Shown one piece after another: positions 8,633 through 16,220 of a stretch of DNA of 64,000 bases; the stretch's first letter is position 1; every line of letters starts with the position of its first letter. A program made the position numbers and the translations under genes. The notes below the pieces were generated by a model. The model saw only the letters and a list, made by a program, of their open reading frames with translations, was not told where the DNA came from and made no database searches. The stretch is taken from contig NZ_LMRA01000047.1 in the NCBI RefSeq assembly GCF_001424705.1, positions 56,428 to 120,427 of the forward strand. Direction: 5' to 3'. Source of the DNA: Methylobacterium sp. Leaf465. GTDB lineage: Bacteria > Pseudomonadota > Alphaproteobacteria > Rhizobiales > Beijerinckiaceae.

Positions 8633-9493
8633 ATGCCGATCCTTGCACGCCCCTCCGCTGCCCTGAGCCTGGTCCTGCTGGCCGTCGGATCCGTTTCGCT
8701 CGCCACCGGCGCGCCGGCGCGCGCGCAGGCCGAGCCGCAGCGCACCGCCCTGGTGCAGCCGCCCCAGGCCGCGGCGATGGAGACGGCCCGACCGATCGTC
8801 CGGACGGCGATCCCGCGCCGGGCGCTGGCCCGCCTGCCCCGTCTCGCCGGCCTGATCGCCCAAGGCCAGGCCGTCCGCATCGTGGCCTTCGGCTCGTCCT
8901 CGACCGAGGGCTCCGGCGCCTCCTCGCCGGCCACCACCTACCCGGCCCAGCTCCAGCGCGACCTCACGGCGCGGCTCGGGGCGATGGGCGCGGAGCATTC
9001 CGCCGTCACGGTGCTGAACCGGGGCAAGGGCGGCGACGATTCCGAGGCCATGGCCCGGCGGCTGGAGCGCGACGTGCTCGCCGACAAGCCGGACCTCGTG
9101 ATCTGGCAGACTGGCAGCAACGACCCGATGAGCGGCGTCAGCGTCGCGCGCTTCGCCGAACTCACCCGCGCCGGCATCCTCGCCATGCGGGCCACCGGTG
9201 CCGACGTGGTCCTGATGGACCAGCAATGGTGCAAGAAGCTCTCGACCACCGCCGGGGCCGAGGCCTACGGCGCCGCCCTGCACGCCATCGCCACCGAGCT
9301 CAACGTGCCGGTGATCCGCCGCAACGCGATGATGCGCGCCTGGGCCGCCCAGGGGCTCCTGTCCCCGACCCAGATGATCGGTCCCGACGGCCTGCACATG
9401 ACCGATGCGGGCTACGACCGCCTGGCCCGCGCCGCCACGGCGCAGCTCCTGGCCAATGCGGGCCTGCCGCAGGACGCCGGCACCCAGAACTGA
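8633..9493 (+). CDS. Secreted SGNH/GDSL-type hydrolase
   Basis: 286 residues, probably periplasmic or secreted: residues 1-32 form a signal peptide ending GAPARAQA, which fixes the start at 8633. SGNH-family blocks are visible: block I AFGSSSTEG with likely nucleophile Ser89, a block II-like NRGKGGDDS, block III QTGSNDP, and block V DGLHMTDAGY with the Asp and His of the triad. Family members are esterases or carbohydrate O-deacylases. Its position after a polysaccharide locus containing an O-acyltransferase makes polysaccharide deacylation attractive, but substrate is not encoded in the visible motifs. It stands alone on the plus strand before a long minus-strand block, with a 144-bp convergent gap after it. 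Confidence 0.8.
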   Translation: MPILARPSAALSLVLLAVGSVSLATGAPARAQAEPQRTALVQPPQAAAMETARPIVRTAIPRRALARLPRLAGLIAQGQAVRIVAFGSSSTEGSGASSPATTYPAQLQRDLTARLGAMGAEHSAVTVLNRGKGGDDSEAMARRLERDVLADKPDLVIWQTGSNDPMSGVSVARFAELTRAGILAMRATGADVVLMDQQWCKKLSTTAGAEAYGAALHAIATELNVPVIRRNAMMRAWAAQGLLSPTQMIGPDGLHMTDAGYDRLARAATAQLLANAGLPQDAGTQN

Positions 9494-9637
9494 GCCGAGG
9501 AGGGGATCGGGGGAGGCGGCGGACCGCCCTCCTCCCGGGAGTCCGTCCGGTTCATCCTGGCCGAGACGGACTGGCGATTCCTCGTCTCGCCGTTCGTCTT
9601 CTCGGGAGAACCGGTTTCCCCCGACCCCGGACGAACG

Positions 9638-10450
9638 CTAGAGATCCAGCGTGACGCTCAGCCCGTCATGGGCCGGCACGACGTTCGGCGGCAGCTTGGC
9701 GCTCAGCGTGGCGTAGTCGAGATCCGTGTGCAGGTTGGTCAGGATGGCCCGGCGCGGCCGCACCGTCTCGATCAGCGCCAGGGCATCCGAGACCGAGTAA
9801 TGCGTCGGGTGCGGGGTGTCCCGCAGGGCATCGATGATCAGCAGGTCGAGGCCGTGCAGCCGCGCCTGCGACGCCGCCGGCATCAGGCTGACGTCGGGCG
9901 CGTAGGCCGCCGGGCCGAAGCGGAAGCCGAGGGCCGCCTCGTTGCCGTGCTCCAGGCCGAAGGGCAGGGCCGTGATCGCCCCGCCCGGCCCCTCCACCAT
10001 CGTCGATTCCCCGTCCGCCAGGTCGTGCATGTCGAGGATCGGCGGATACTCGCTGCCGGGGGGCGTCTCGAAGCAGTAGCCGAACCGCGCCTCCAGCAGG
10101 CGGCGCGTGCGGGCGTCGGCGAAGACCGGGATGCGCCGGCGCATGTGGATGACCAGGGGCCGCACGTCGTCGATGCCGTGGGTGTGGTCGGCATGGGCAT
10201 GGGTGAACAGCACCGCGTCGAGGCGCTGGACCGCCGCGCCGAGCAGCTGCTCGCGCAGGTCCGGCGAGGTGTCGACGAGGAGGGTGGTGGCGGCTCCTGC
10301 CGGGTCGCCGTCCTGCCGCTCCACCAGGAGCGAGCAGCGCCGGCGCCGGTTCCGCGCCTCCTGCGGGTCGCAGGCGCCCCAGCCGTAGCCCACGCGGGGC
10401 ACGCCCCCGGACGAGCCGCAGCCGAGGATCGTCAATCGCAATGCGCCCAT
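9638..10450 (-). CDS. MBL-fold metallohydrolase (PhnP-like)
   Basis: 270 residues. The metallo-beta-lactamase-fold metal site is seen as HAHADH (His84, His86, Asp88, His89), preceded by LTILGCGSSGGVPRVG and a TLLVDTSPDLREQ strand, all typical of the PhnP/RNase Z-like phosphodiesterase branch. A GNEAALGFRF segment and a late NLHTDLDY supply further conserved positions. The ATG at 10450 is preferred: GGAGG lies 5 nt before it, whereas an in-frame GTG two codons upstream overlaps that ribosome-binding site. It is the last gene of the dacA-tmk-holB-metG-tatD run, a conserved alphaproteobacterial neighbourhood. The likely role is cyclic phosphodiester or nucleotide-derived phosphoester hydrolysis; no phn genes are nearby. 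Confidence 0.85.
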   Translation of the reverse strand: MGALRLTILGCGSSGGVPRVGYGWGACDPQEARNRRRRCSLLVERQDGDPAGAATTLLVDTSPDLREQLLGAAVQRLDAVLFTHAHADHTHGIDDVRPLVIHMRRRIPVFADARTRRLLEARFGYCFETPPGSEYPPILDMHDLADGESTMVEGPGGAITALPFGLEHGNEAALGFRFGPAAYAPDVSLMPAASQARLHGLDLLIIDALRDTPHPTHYSVSDALALIETVRPRRAILTNLHTDLDYATLSAKLPPNVVPAHDGLSVTLDL

Positions 10451-10522
10451 CGGCACCTCCGCCCCCGTTGGTATCGGAGGGGGCGGGGGCCTGTCACGCC
10501 CGATCCGAGCCCCCTGCCCGGC

Positions 10523-11302
10523 TCAGGCCGCGGCCTTGTGGAACAGGCGGTGGAAATTGGCCGTCGTCAGCGCGGCGAAGTCCGAAAACTCCATCTCGAG
10601 GGTCTGGGCGAGGGCGCGGGCGGTGTCCGCCGTGTAGGCCGGCTCGTTGGTGCGGCCGCGATGGGGCTCGGGCGCCAGGAAGGGCGCGTCGGTCTCCACC
10701 AGGAGGCGGTCGCGCGGCACCGACCGGGCGATCGCCCGCAGGTCGTGGGAGCGCCGGAAGGTGACGATGCCGGAGAAGGACACGCAGAAGCCGAGCTCGA
10801 CGCCGACCTCGGCCAGGCGCGCCCCCGACGAGAAGCAGTGCAGGACGGCCGTGAAGGCGCCGCGCCCCATCTCGTCGACGAGGATCGCCTCCATCTCCGC
10901 ATCGGCGTCGCGGGAATGGATCACCAGCGGCAGGCCGGTCTCGCGGGCGGCCGCGATGTGGCGGCGGAAGACCCGCTCCTGCACCGCCTCGGGGGCGGCG
11001 TTGTCGTAGTGGAAGTCGAGGCCCGCCTCGCCGATGCCGATGCAGCGGGGATGGTGCGTGCGCGCCACGATGGCCTCGGTCGGCACGTCGGGCTCATCGC
11101 CCGCCCCGTCCGGGTGGGTGCCGATGGTGTGCCAGATCTCGGGGTTGGCCTCCGACAGGGCTTCGTAGGTCCGGGCCTTGGCGATCCGCGTGGAGATCGT
11201 GACCATCCGGGTCACCCCGGCCGCGCAGGCGCGGGCGAGGACGTTGGGCAGATCCTCCGAAAAATTCGGAAAATCGAGGTGGCAGTGGCTGTCGACCAGC
11301 AT
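10523..11302 (-). CDS. tatD: TatD family metal-dependent deoxyribonuclease
   Basis: 259 residues, full length for TatD. The start MLVDSHCHLDF carries the HxH metal motif; GIGEAGLDFHYD, LPLVIHSRDAD, HCFSSG and the C-terminal LVETDAPFLAPEPHRGRTNEP are the family's remaining metal and active-site segments. TatD enzymes are cytoplasmic 3'-5' exonucleases/endonucleases implicated in DNA quality control. The gene follows metG after a 74-bp gap that contains a 15-bp tandem repeat, and is followed 72 bp on by the PhnP-like gene. Start taken at the only ATG that gives the metal motif at the very N-terminus, although the frame is open further upstream. Confidence 0.92.
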   Translation of the reverse strand: MLVDSHCHLDFPNFSEDLPNVLARACAAGVTRMVTISTRIAKARTYEALSEANPEIWHTIGTHPDGAGDEPDVPTEAIVARTHHPRCIGIGEAGLDFHYDNAAPEAVQERVFRRHIAAARETGLPLVIHSRDADAEMEAILVDEMGRGAFTAVLHCFSSGARLAEVGVELGFCVSFSGIVTFRRSHDLRAIARSVPRDRLLVETDAPFLAPEPHRGRTNEPAYTADTARALAQTLEMEFSDFAALTTANFHRLFHKAAA

Positions 11303-11338
11303 GAGGCGAGGCTCGGAAAACGGTGGGGTGGGCAAGAT

Positions 11339-11375
11339 GCCGTCGGACGAGACGCCGTCGGACGAGACGCCGTCG
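11339..11375. repeat. 15-bp tandem repeat at the 3' side of metG
   Basis: Two full copies of gccgtcggacgagac plus a 7-bp partial copy, ending one base before the metG stop codon (11377-11379). It fills half of the metG-tatD gap. Confidence 0.85.
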
Positions 11376-11376
11376 T

Positions 11377-12981
11377 TCACGCCGAAGACGCCTCCGGCTC
11401 CACGAAGCGCGGGAACAGGCCGACGGGGGCGGGGAGCGGCGTCCCCGGCACGAGGCGACCGCCCTCCCCCACATCGGCCAGCTGGCGCCGGTCCGCCGGC
11501 ACGGCCAGGAGGTCGAGGAGCCGGGCGCCGGAGCCCGGCATGAAGGGCTGCACCAGGATGCCGATGGCCCGCAGGGTCTCGGCCACGACGGAGAGCGCCG
11601 CCGCCATCCGGGCCGGATCGGATTTGCGCAGGACCCAGGGCTTCTGCGCGTCGAAGTAGCGGTCGGCGGCGGTGATCACGGCCCAGATCTCGGCCAGCGC
11701 CGTGTGGAGGGCGAGCCGGTCCATGGCCGCCCGCACGGTGGCGGGCAAGGCGTCGGCCAGGGCCAGCAGGGCGCGGTCGTCCTCCGTGAGGACGCCGGGC
11801 TCGGGAACCGTGCCGCCGAGGTTCTTGGCGATCATCGAGAGGGAGCGCTGGGCGAGGTTGCCCAGCCCGTTGGAGAGGTCCGCCGTGTAGCGGGTGATGA
11901 TCGCCTCGTGGCTGTAATTGCCGTCGCCGCCGAAGGGCACCTCGCGCAGCACGAAGTGGCGCACCGCGTCGACCCCGTAGGTCGCGATCAGGTCCATCGG
12001 GTCGACGACGTTGCCCAGCGACTTCGACATCTTCTCGCCCTTGGAGAGCAGGAAGCCGTGGCCGAAGACGCGCTTGGGCAGCGGCAGCCCCGCCGACATC
12101 AGGAAGGCCGGCCAGTACACCGCGTGGAAGCGGACGATGTCCTTGCCGATGACGTGCAGGTCCATCGGCCAGAACTTCGTCCGCGCGTCGGCCTGGTCGG
12201 GAAAGCCCGTGACGGTGAGGTAGTTCGTCAGGGCGTCGACCCAGACGTACATGACGTGGTCGGGGTGCCCGGGCACCGGCACGCCCCAGTCGAAATTCGT
12301 GCGGCTGACCGAGAAGTCCTTGAGGCCGGAGCGCACGAAGCTCGCCACCTCGTTGCGCCGGGTCTCGGGGCCGATGAAGTCGGGCTCGGCCTCGTAGAGG
12401 GCGAGGAGCCGATCCTGGTAGGCCGAGAGCCGGAACAGGAAGTTCTCCTCCTCCATCCAGGTCACCGGCGTGCCGGTGGCCTTGGCCACGGGGACGCCGT
12501 CGGGTCCGGTCTCGAGTTCGTCCTCGGCGTAGTAGGCCTCGTCGCGCACCGAGTACCAGCCGGCATATTTCGACAGGTAGAGGTCGCCGTTGGCCTCCAT
12601 CCGGCGCCACAACTCCTGGGCGGCCGCGTAATGGTCGGGCTCGGTGGTGCGGATGAAGCGGTCGTGGCTGCAATCCAGGGCCTCGGCCATGGCACGGAAG
12701 CGCGCGGACATGGCGTCGACGAGGTCCCGCGGGGTGATCCCGGCCTTGGCCGCCGTCTGCTGGATCTTGACGCCGTGCTCGTCGGTGCCGGTGGAGAACA
12801 ACACCTCGTAGCCGTCGAGGCGCTTGAAGCGGGCGATCGCGTCCGTGGCGATCACCTCGTAGGCATGGCCGATATGCGGCGCGCCGTTGGGATAGGAGAT
12901 CGCGGTGGAGAGACCGAAGGTCTTCGCGGTTGCCGGGTCGGTGGCGGTCACGTCGAGGGGTTCCCCGGATACAGGGTTCAC
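11377..12981 (-). CDS. metG: Methionyl-tRNA synthetase
   Basis: 534 residues; charges tRNA-Met and initiator tRNA with methionine in the cytoplasm. Class I signatures are present: PNGAPHIGHAY (HIGH at residues 36-39) and GEKMSKSLGN near residue 315. The sequence WYSVRDEAYYAEDEL lacks the paired CxxC zinc knuckles of the E. coli enzyme, as is usual for the shorter alphaproteobacterial form, and there is no C-terminal tRNA-binding extension. It sits between holB (61-bp gap) and tatD in the conserved dacA-tmk-holB-metG-tatD order. The C-terminus ends FVEPEASSA right at the tandem repeat. Assignment is secure. Confidence 0.96.
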   Translation of the reverse strand: MNPVSGEPLDVTATDPATAKTFGLSTAISYPNGAPHIGHAYEVIATDAIARFKRLDGYEVLFSTGTDEHGVKIQQTAAKAGITPRDLVDAMSARFRAMAEALDCSHDRFIRTTEPDHYAAAQELWRRMEANGDLYLSKYAGWYSVRDEAYYAEDELETGPDGVPVAKATGTPVTWMEEENFLFRLSAYQDRLLALYEAEPDFIGPETRRNEVASFVRSGLKDFSVSRTNFDWGVPVPGHPDHVMYVWVDALTNYLTVTGFPDQADARTKFWPMDLHVIGKDIVRFHAVYWPAFLMSAGLPLPKRVFGHGFLLSKGEKMSKSLGNVVDPMDLIATYGVDAVRHFVLREVPFGGDGNYSHEAIITRYTADLSNGLGNLAQRSLSMIAKNLGGTVPEPGVLTEDDRALLALADALPATVRAAMDRLALHTALAEIWAVITAADRYFDAQKPWVLRKSDPARMAAALSVVAETLRAIGILVQPFMPGSGARLLDLLAVPADRRQLADVGEGGRLVPGTPLPAPVGLFPRFVEPEASSA

Positions 12982-13042
12982 AGGATCAGGCCCCGGAATC
13001 GGGTCCCGGGATCACAGGACGGCGGGAGACGACCAGGCCCCG

Positions 13043-14107
13043 TCAGGCGGCGTCGCGGAGCGCGCCCGCCAGGTCGCCGAACAGGGACAGGACCAGCGGC
13101 CGGCGGTCGAGATTGTAGGTCGCGGCCTCCCGCGCGGCGCGGGCGATCTTGTCACACACCTCGACCAGGGCCGCAAGGCGGGCGGGCGGCGCGTGCCGGC
13201 GCCGGTCGAGCTCGGCCGAGACGAAGCGGAACACCGTGTCGAGGCTGGCCGCGAAGAGGTCGTCGGAGTCCCGCCCGCTGAGCTTCTCGGCCAGGGCCAG
13301 GATGCGGCGCCAGTCCGGGTGGTCGAGGCGGGCCAGCAGGGTCTCGACCTCCGCGACGAGGCTGGCCCGGGCGGGATCGAGCAGGGCGACGGCCTCGGCG
13401 ACCGAGCCCTCCGAGAGCTGCGCCGCCCGGGCGAGCGCCTCGGGGCCAGGCTGCACGAAGGGCGGCGCGAAGCCGCCGATCACCCGCGCCACCTCGGCCT
13501 CCGCGAGGGGGCGCAGGGTCAGGGCCCGGCAGCGCGAGCGGATGGTCGGCAGGAGCCGGCCCGGCGCGTGGCTGACGATGAGGAACAGGCAGCGGGGCGG
13601 GGGCTCCTCCACCATCTTCAGGAGCGCATTGGCGCTGTTGGCGTTGAGGTCCTCGGCGCTGTCGACGATGCAGATGCGGTAGCCCGCATTGCCCGCGGTG
13701 GAGCCGAACAGCGCGAGGGCGCCGCGGGCCGCATCCACCGAGATCCGGGTCGCCAGGGTCTTGGCCTGGGGGGCCCGGGTCCGGCGCAGGGCCACGAGGT
13801 TGGGATGTGACAGGGCCGCGACCTGGCGCGCCGCCGGATGGTCCGGGTCGACGGCGAGACTCGCGGGCGCCCCCTGCGCCGCCGGATGGGCGATGAGCCA
13901 GCGGGCGACCCGGTAGGCCAGCGTCGCCTTGCCGATGCCGCGCGGGCCGCCGATGAGCCAGGCATGGTGCAGGCGCCCCGAGGCGATCGCCGCGACGAAG
14001 GCGGCCTCCGCCTCGGCATGGCCGACGAGATCGCTCTGCTCGCGCGGGCGCGGGACTTCCGTCAGGTCTCCGGGCTCGACGTCCTCGGGGGCGCGCTCAG
14101 GCCGCAT
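13043..14107 (-). CDS. holB: DNA polymerase III delta-prime subunit
   Basis: 354 residues; part of the clamp-loader complex that opens the beta clamp at primed DNA. It has the AAA+ fold with a vestigial P-loop GGPRGIGKAT (residues 53-62; Ala where Ser/Thr usually follows the Lys), as expected of delta-prime subunits. Then come YRICIVDSAEDLNANSANALLK and LEEPPP-like VEEPPPRCLFLIVSHAP with sensor 1. The N-terminal QSDLVGHAEAE and LHHAWLIGG fit HolB. The SRC motif appears as IRSRCRALTL. The ATG at 14107 overlaps the tmk stop by 11 bp, implying translational coupling. A longer open frame upstream lies inside tmk and was rejected. Confidence 0.93.
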   Translation of the reverse strand: MRPERAPEDVEPGDLTEVPRPREQSDLVGHAEAEAAFVAAIASGRLHHAWLIGGPRGIGKATLAYRVARWLIAHPAAQGAPASLAVDPDHPAARQVAALSHPNLVALRRTRAPQAKTLATRISVDAARGALALFGSTAGNAGYRICIVDSAEDLNANSANALLKMVEEPPPRCLFLIVSHAPGRLLPTIRSRCRALTLRPLAEAEVARVIGGFAPPFVQPGPEALARAAQLSEGSVAEAVALLDPARASLVAEVETLLARLDHPDWRRILALAEKLSGRDSDDLFAASLDTVFRFVSAELDRRRHAPPARLAALVEVCDKIARAAREAATYNLDRRPLVLSLFGDLAGALRDAA

Positions 14108-14828
14108 CGCCGTGCTCCGTCCCGGGGCGGTCGTCGCTCCGGCCATGGCCGGCCCGCGCGGGCAGCAGCCCGGGCAGGCGCTCGGCCACCACGGCGCGGA
14201 TCGCGGCCTCGACGGCATCGGCGGGCAGGGCGGCGTTGACGACGGCGCAGCGTCCGGGCTCCGCCGCCGCGATGGCGCGGAAGGCCGTGCGCAGGCGGGC
14301 ATGGAAGGCCAGGGCCTCGGCCTCGAAGCGGTCGACCGCGCCCTCGGCACCCGCGGCGCGGCGCGCTTGCGCGCGGGCGAGCCCGAGCTCCGGCTCGCAG
14401 TCGAGGATCAGGGTCAGGTCGGGCCGGGTCGGGCCGACGACGACGCCCTCGAGGGCGACCAGCACATCCGGGTCCAGGCCGCCGGCCGCGCCCTGGTAGG
14501 CCCGGGTCGAATCGGCGAAGCGGTCGCAGAGCACGATCTCGCCCCGCCCCAGCGCCGGGCGGATCAGGGTGTCGAGGTGGTCGATCCGGGCGGCGGAGAA
14601 CAGCAGGGCCTCGGCGAAGGGGCCGTAGGGCTTGGCCAGGCCCGCGAGCAGCGCCTCGCGGATCCGCTCGGCCTTGGGCGAGCCGCCGGGCTCGCGCGTC
14701 GTCAGCACGGGGCGGCCGGATTCGGCACGCAGATGCGCGGCGAGGCGGCGGATCTGCGTGGACTTGCCGGCCCCCTCCCCGCCCTCGAAGGTGATGAAGG
14801 TCCCTCCCCCCGTCCCGGGCGCCGTCAC
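14097..14828 (-). CDS. tmk: Thymidylate kinase
   Basis: 243 residues; phosphorylates dTMP to dTDP for DNA synthesis. P-loop FEGGEGAGKST (residues 14-24), DR(F/Y)-type motif LCDRFADSTRAYQG and TREPGGSPKAERIR all match bacterial Tmk. The C-terminus carries a roughly 20-residue polar tail (GHGRSDDRPGTEHGDAA) beyond the usual end. It starts with GTG at 14828, overlapping the dacA stop as GTGA, so translation is coupled to the upstream gene, and its own end overlaps holB. The order dacA-tmk-holB is conserved in the order. Confidence 0.95.
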   Translation of the reverse strand: MTAPGTGGGTFITFEGGEGAGKSTQIRRLAAHLRAESGRPVLTTREPGGSPKAERIREALLAGLAKPYGPFAEALLFSAARIDHLDTLIRPALGRGEIVLCDRFADSTRAYQGAAGGLDPDVLVALEGVVVGPTRPDLTLILDCEPELGLARAQARRAAGAEGAVDRFEAEALAFHARLRTAFRAIAAAEPGRCAVVNAALPADAVEAAIRAVVAERLPGLLPARAGHGRSDDRPGTEHGDAA

Positions 14829-16051
14829 GATTTCGCGCCGGCCTTCTCGAACGCCTTGCGGAACAGGCCGGTGCCGACCTCCCAGGCCGCGTCGAGGGCC
14901 CGCTGCGGGAGCGTGCCGGCCTCCACCGTGTCGCCGGCATAGAGCGGCTGGTCGAGGGCCTGGGTGTCGCCGCGGGTGATGCGCAGGCGGCCGATCTCGC
15001 GCCCCTGCTCGACCGGGGCGACCAGGGGGCCCTGATAGACCACCCGGGCGGTGATCTTGTCGCCGGAGCCCCGCGGCAGCAGCACCCGCACGGCCTTCTT
15101 GGCGACGAGGGGCACGCTGCCCGCCGCGCCGCCGTAGACGGAGGCCTCCGCCACGGTCTCACCGGCGGTGAAGACCTGGCGCGGCTCGAAGGCGCGGAAG
15201 CCCCACTCCATCAGCTTGCGCGATTCCGCCGCCCGGTCTCGGGCGGTCTTCAGCCCGCTCACCACCATGATCAGGCGCTGCCCGTTCTGCACCGCCGAGC
15301 CGGTGAGGCCGTAGCCGGATTCCTCGAGGTAGCCGGTCTTCAGCCCGTCGGCGCCGAGATCGAGCGTCAGCAGCGGGTTGCGGTTCTGCTGCTTGATCTT
15401 GTTCCAGGTGAACTCGCGCTCGGCGAAGATCTTGTACAGGTCCGGGTAGGTCTCGATCAGGTGCAGGGCGAGCTTGGCGAGATCGCGGGCGGTCACCTTC
15501 TGGTCGGGGGCCGAGTAGCCGGTCGCGTTGCGGAAGGTCGAGCGCGTCAGGCCGATCTCCCGCGCCCGCGCCGTCATCATCCGCCCGAAATTCTCCTCCG
15601 AGCCGGCGATGCCCTCGCCGATGGCGATGGCCGCGTCGTTGCCCGACTGCACGATGAGGCCGCGCAGCAGGTCGGACAGCTTGATGCGGCTGTTGAGCTG
15701 AGCGAACATCGAGGAGCCGCCGCCCCCCGCTCCGCCCCGGCGCCAGGCGTCCTCGGTGATCTGGAACTCCGAGTCCATGGTCAGCCGGCCCTGCCGGATC
15801 TCGTTGAACACGATCTCGGTGGTCATCAGCTTGGCCATGCTGGCCGGGGAGAAGAGCTCGTCGGCCCCCTTCTCGAACAGCACCGAGCCGGAATCGGCAT
15901 CGATCAGGATCGCGTGGGGCGCCGCCGTCTGGAAGCTCTGGGCCAGGGCGGAGCCCGCCGCGAACAGGCTCAGCGCCGCGGCCAGGACCAGCCCCGACAC
16001 CGCCGCGCGGCCCGCTCCGTTCCGACCCGCGAGGAGCTCTCTCACACTCAT
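14825..16051 (-). CDS. dacA: D-alanyl-D-alanine carboxypeptidase (penicillin-binding protein 5/6 type)
   Basis: 408 residues, exported: signal peptide 1-37 ending SALA. Active-site motifs are SxxK at Ser71-Lys74 (SMAK), SGN at 136-138 and KTG at 238-240, followed by the PBP5-type beta-rich C-terminal domain and an amphipathic tail (ALDAAWEVGTGLFRKAFEKAG) that should tether it to the inner-membrane surface. It trims the terminal D-Ala of peptidoglycan pentapeptides in the periplasm. The ATG at 16051 gives a normal signal peptide; upstream GTG codons are possible. A Gly-rich insert (GGAGGGGSS, residues 106-114) lies before the SGN motif. First gene of the tmk-holB-metG run. Confidence 0.94.
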   Translation of the reverse strand: MSVRELLAGRNGAGRAAVSGLVLAAALSLFAAGSALAQSFQTAAPHAILIDADSGSVLFEKGADELFSPASMAKLMTTEIVFNEIRQGRLTMDSEFQITEDAWRRGGAGGGGSSMFAQLNSRIKLSDLLRGLIVQSGNDAAIAIGEGIAGSEENFGRMMTARAREIGLTRSTFRNATGYSAPDQKVTARDLAKLALHLIETYPDLYKIFAEREFTWNKIKQQNRNPLLTLDLGADGLKTGYLEESGYGLTGSAVQNGQRLIMVVSGLKTARDRAAESRKLMEWGFRAFEPRQVFTAGETVAEASVYGGAAGSVPLVAKKAVRVLLPRGSGDKITARVVYQGPLVAPVEQGREIGRLRITRGDTQALDQPLYAGDTVEAGTLPQRALDAAWEVGTGLFRKAFEKAGAKS

Positions 16052-16220
16052 ACCCTGTCTCACGCCCTGCCTCACGCCGCCCCGTGCATCGCCCCCACGA
16101 TCAAGCGTGACGTTACAGGTATTTGGCGCCGAGATCGAACCCAAATCACGTGTGGGTCCCCTCGCGCGTCGATGGGTCCCGACGGCCGCGGACGCGCCGC
16201 ATGCCGCCTCGGCGGGCGTC

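Noticed and set aside
8396..10000. FtsK-orienting KOPS motifs (GGGNAGGG) as proof of dif
   Set aside because: A few matches were seen by eye on both sides, but orientation was not consistent in this short span, so no claim is made.
10451..10456. GTG start for the PhnP-like protein two codons upstream
   Set aside because: It overlaps the ribosome-binding site serving the ATG at 10450.
14108..14350. A longer holB start inside tmk
   Set aside because: It would overlap tmk by 250 bp and adds Arg/Ser/Pro-rich antisense-like sequence; ATG at 14107 gives the proper N-terminus.
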